The notes beneath the pieces were generated by a model. It searched no databases. It saw nothing but the letters and a program-made list of their open reading frames with translations, and was not told the origin of the DNA. A stretch of 5,899 bases of DNA from Bdellovibrionales bacterium. GTDB lineage: Bacteria; Bdellovibrionota; JAFGOL01. The DNA lies in NCBI GenBank assembly GCA_022710165.1, contig JAKLHL010000098.1, forward strand, positions 1 to 5,899, read 5' to 3'. Both the position numbers and the translations under genes were made by a program. Below, piece after piece: positions 5,501-5,899 of this stretch. Positions within the stretch are counted from its first letter, which is position 1; each line of letters starts with the position of its first letter.

Positions 5501-5899
5501 ATGATGAGCTCTTTGCAGATACATACGGAAATGAGGAAGTTCTACAGGAAAGCCTTCGGCTATTTTATTCCGATCTTTGTTAAGGAAAGGCTTCATTCTA
5601 ATGTTTTCTCCATAGCGGTGCTTGTGCTTTGCTGTGTTTGCGCGGTATTCCTGTTCGCTGACGGTGTTGGGCAGGCTGGACTTGCCGGCATACTGGCAGC
5701 TTCTTGTGACATAATGGGCTCCATGGTCGCAGAGGACAGGGACGAGAAAGACAACAGAAGGGCCCTGGTTGATTCCATAACTGATTTTTATTCAGAGATA
5801 ATTTTTTACACCGGTATAGCGGTGTTTTTCATACAGTCTGACAAGACATACTTTGCGGTATTCTCGTACCTTTGCCTTGTGGGAGCACTTACGACGGTG
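5501..5899 (+). CDS. CDP-alcohol phosphatidyltransferase-like membrane protein with altered active-site motif; 3' end outside window
   Basis: The frame from ATG 5501 is open to the window edge (133 residues seen), 15 bases after the TolC-family stop. Hydrophobic stretches lie at about 35-53, 56-68, 100-112 and 117-133. An HSNVFSI segment (32-38) sits where the family usually has PN-x-x-T. The family signature, D-xx-DG-xx-AR-x8-G-xxx-D-xxx-D, can be laid on residues 70-95 without a gap. The first, third and fourth aspartates match (Asp70, Asp91, Asp95) and Ala77 is kept. The second Asp is Gly73, the Gly is Ser74, the Arg is Glu78 and the second Gly is Arg87. Active members make phospholipids such as phosphatidylglycerol or phosphatidylinositol from CDP-diacylglycerol, binding metal through these aspartates. 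This copy may be inactive, or may have a changed mechanism. The fold assignment rests on spacing and general pattern, so it is tentative; an unrelated membrane protein is possible. Confidence 0.55.
   Translation, partial: MMSSLQIHTEMRKFYRKAFGYFIPIFVKERLHSNVFSIAVLVLCCVCAVFLFADGVGQAGLAGILAASCDIMGSMVAEDRDEKDNRRALVDSITDFYSEIIFYTGIAVFFIQSDKTYFAVFSYLCLVGALTTV

Noticed and set aside
5279..5596. Minus-strand 105-residue reading frame spanning the junction of the last two genes
   Set aside because: It lies antisense to the conserved end of the TolC-family protein and the start of the last gene, and shows no recognisable domain.

Overview
The window is a densely packed, single-strand run of eight genes, all on the + strand. 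Both end genes are cut by the window edges, and the largest gap between genes is 35 bases. The gene content points to a diderm bacterium: it includes a MlaC-type periplasmic lipid carrier, a TolC-family outer-membrane protein and an EnvC-type periplasmic amidase activator. Coding regions use ATA (Ile) and AGG (Arg) freely, base composition is moderate, and TGA is used as a stop, so the standard bacterial code applies. A methionine synthase that ends at its B12-binding domain is common in anaerobes and uncultivated lineages. I cannot name the phylum from the sequence. An uncultivated diderm lineage of the Omnitrophota/Elusimicrobiota type is a guess.

Layout. (1) Bases 1-587 hold the C-terminal end of a cobalamin-dependent methionine synthase (metH-like). 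(2) Bases 590-3085 hold a division/cell-wall module: ftsE (ATPase), ftsX (membrane subunit) and an EnvC-like coiled-coil/LytM protein. Two nucleotides separate metH from ftsE, and the later genes overlap by 4 and 11 bases. (3) Bases 3121-5485 hold an envelope-transport module: a MlaC-family carrier, a 64-residue protein with two predicted membrane segments, and a TolC-family protein, with overlaps of 1 and 4 bases. (4) From 5501 to the window end is the start of a membrane protein resembling CDP-alcohol phosphatidyltransferases, with several signature residues replaced.

How the parts fit. FtsE and FtsX form an ABC-type complex that does not transport a substrate. In known systems it works through FtsX's periplasmic domain to switch on EnvC, which in turn activates cell-wall amidases at the division site. 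The EnvC-like protein here has lost three of the four zinc-ligand positions of an active LytM peptidase, which supports an activator role. The MlaC-like carrier, small membrane protein and TolC-family protein look like part of a lipid or small-molecule export route across the envelope. The Mla membrane subunits (MlaD, MlaE, MlaF) are not in this window. No promoter, terminator, RNA gene, mobile element or CRISPR array was recognised. The stop/start overlaps and well-placed ribosome binding sites suggest co-transcription and translational coupling.

The most unusual points are the altered phosphatidyltransferase signature in the last gene, the uncharacterised small membrane protein between mlaC and the TolC-family gene, and the compact EnvC-like activator directly downstream of ftsEX.
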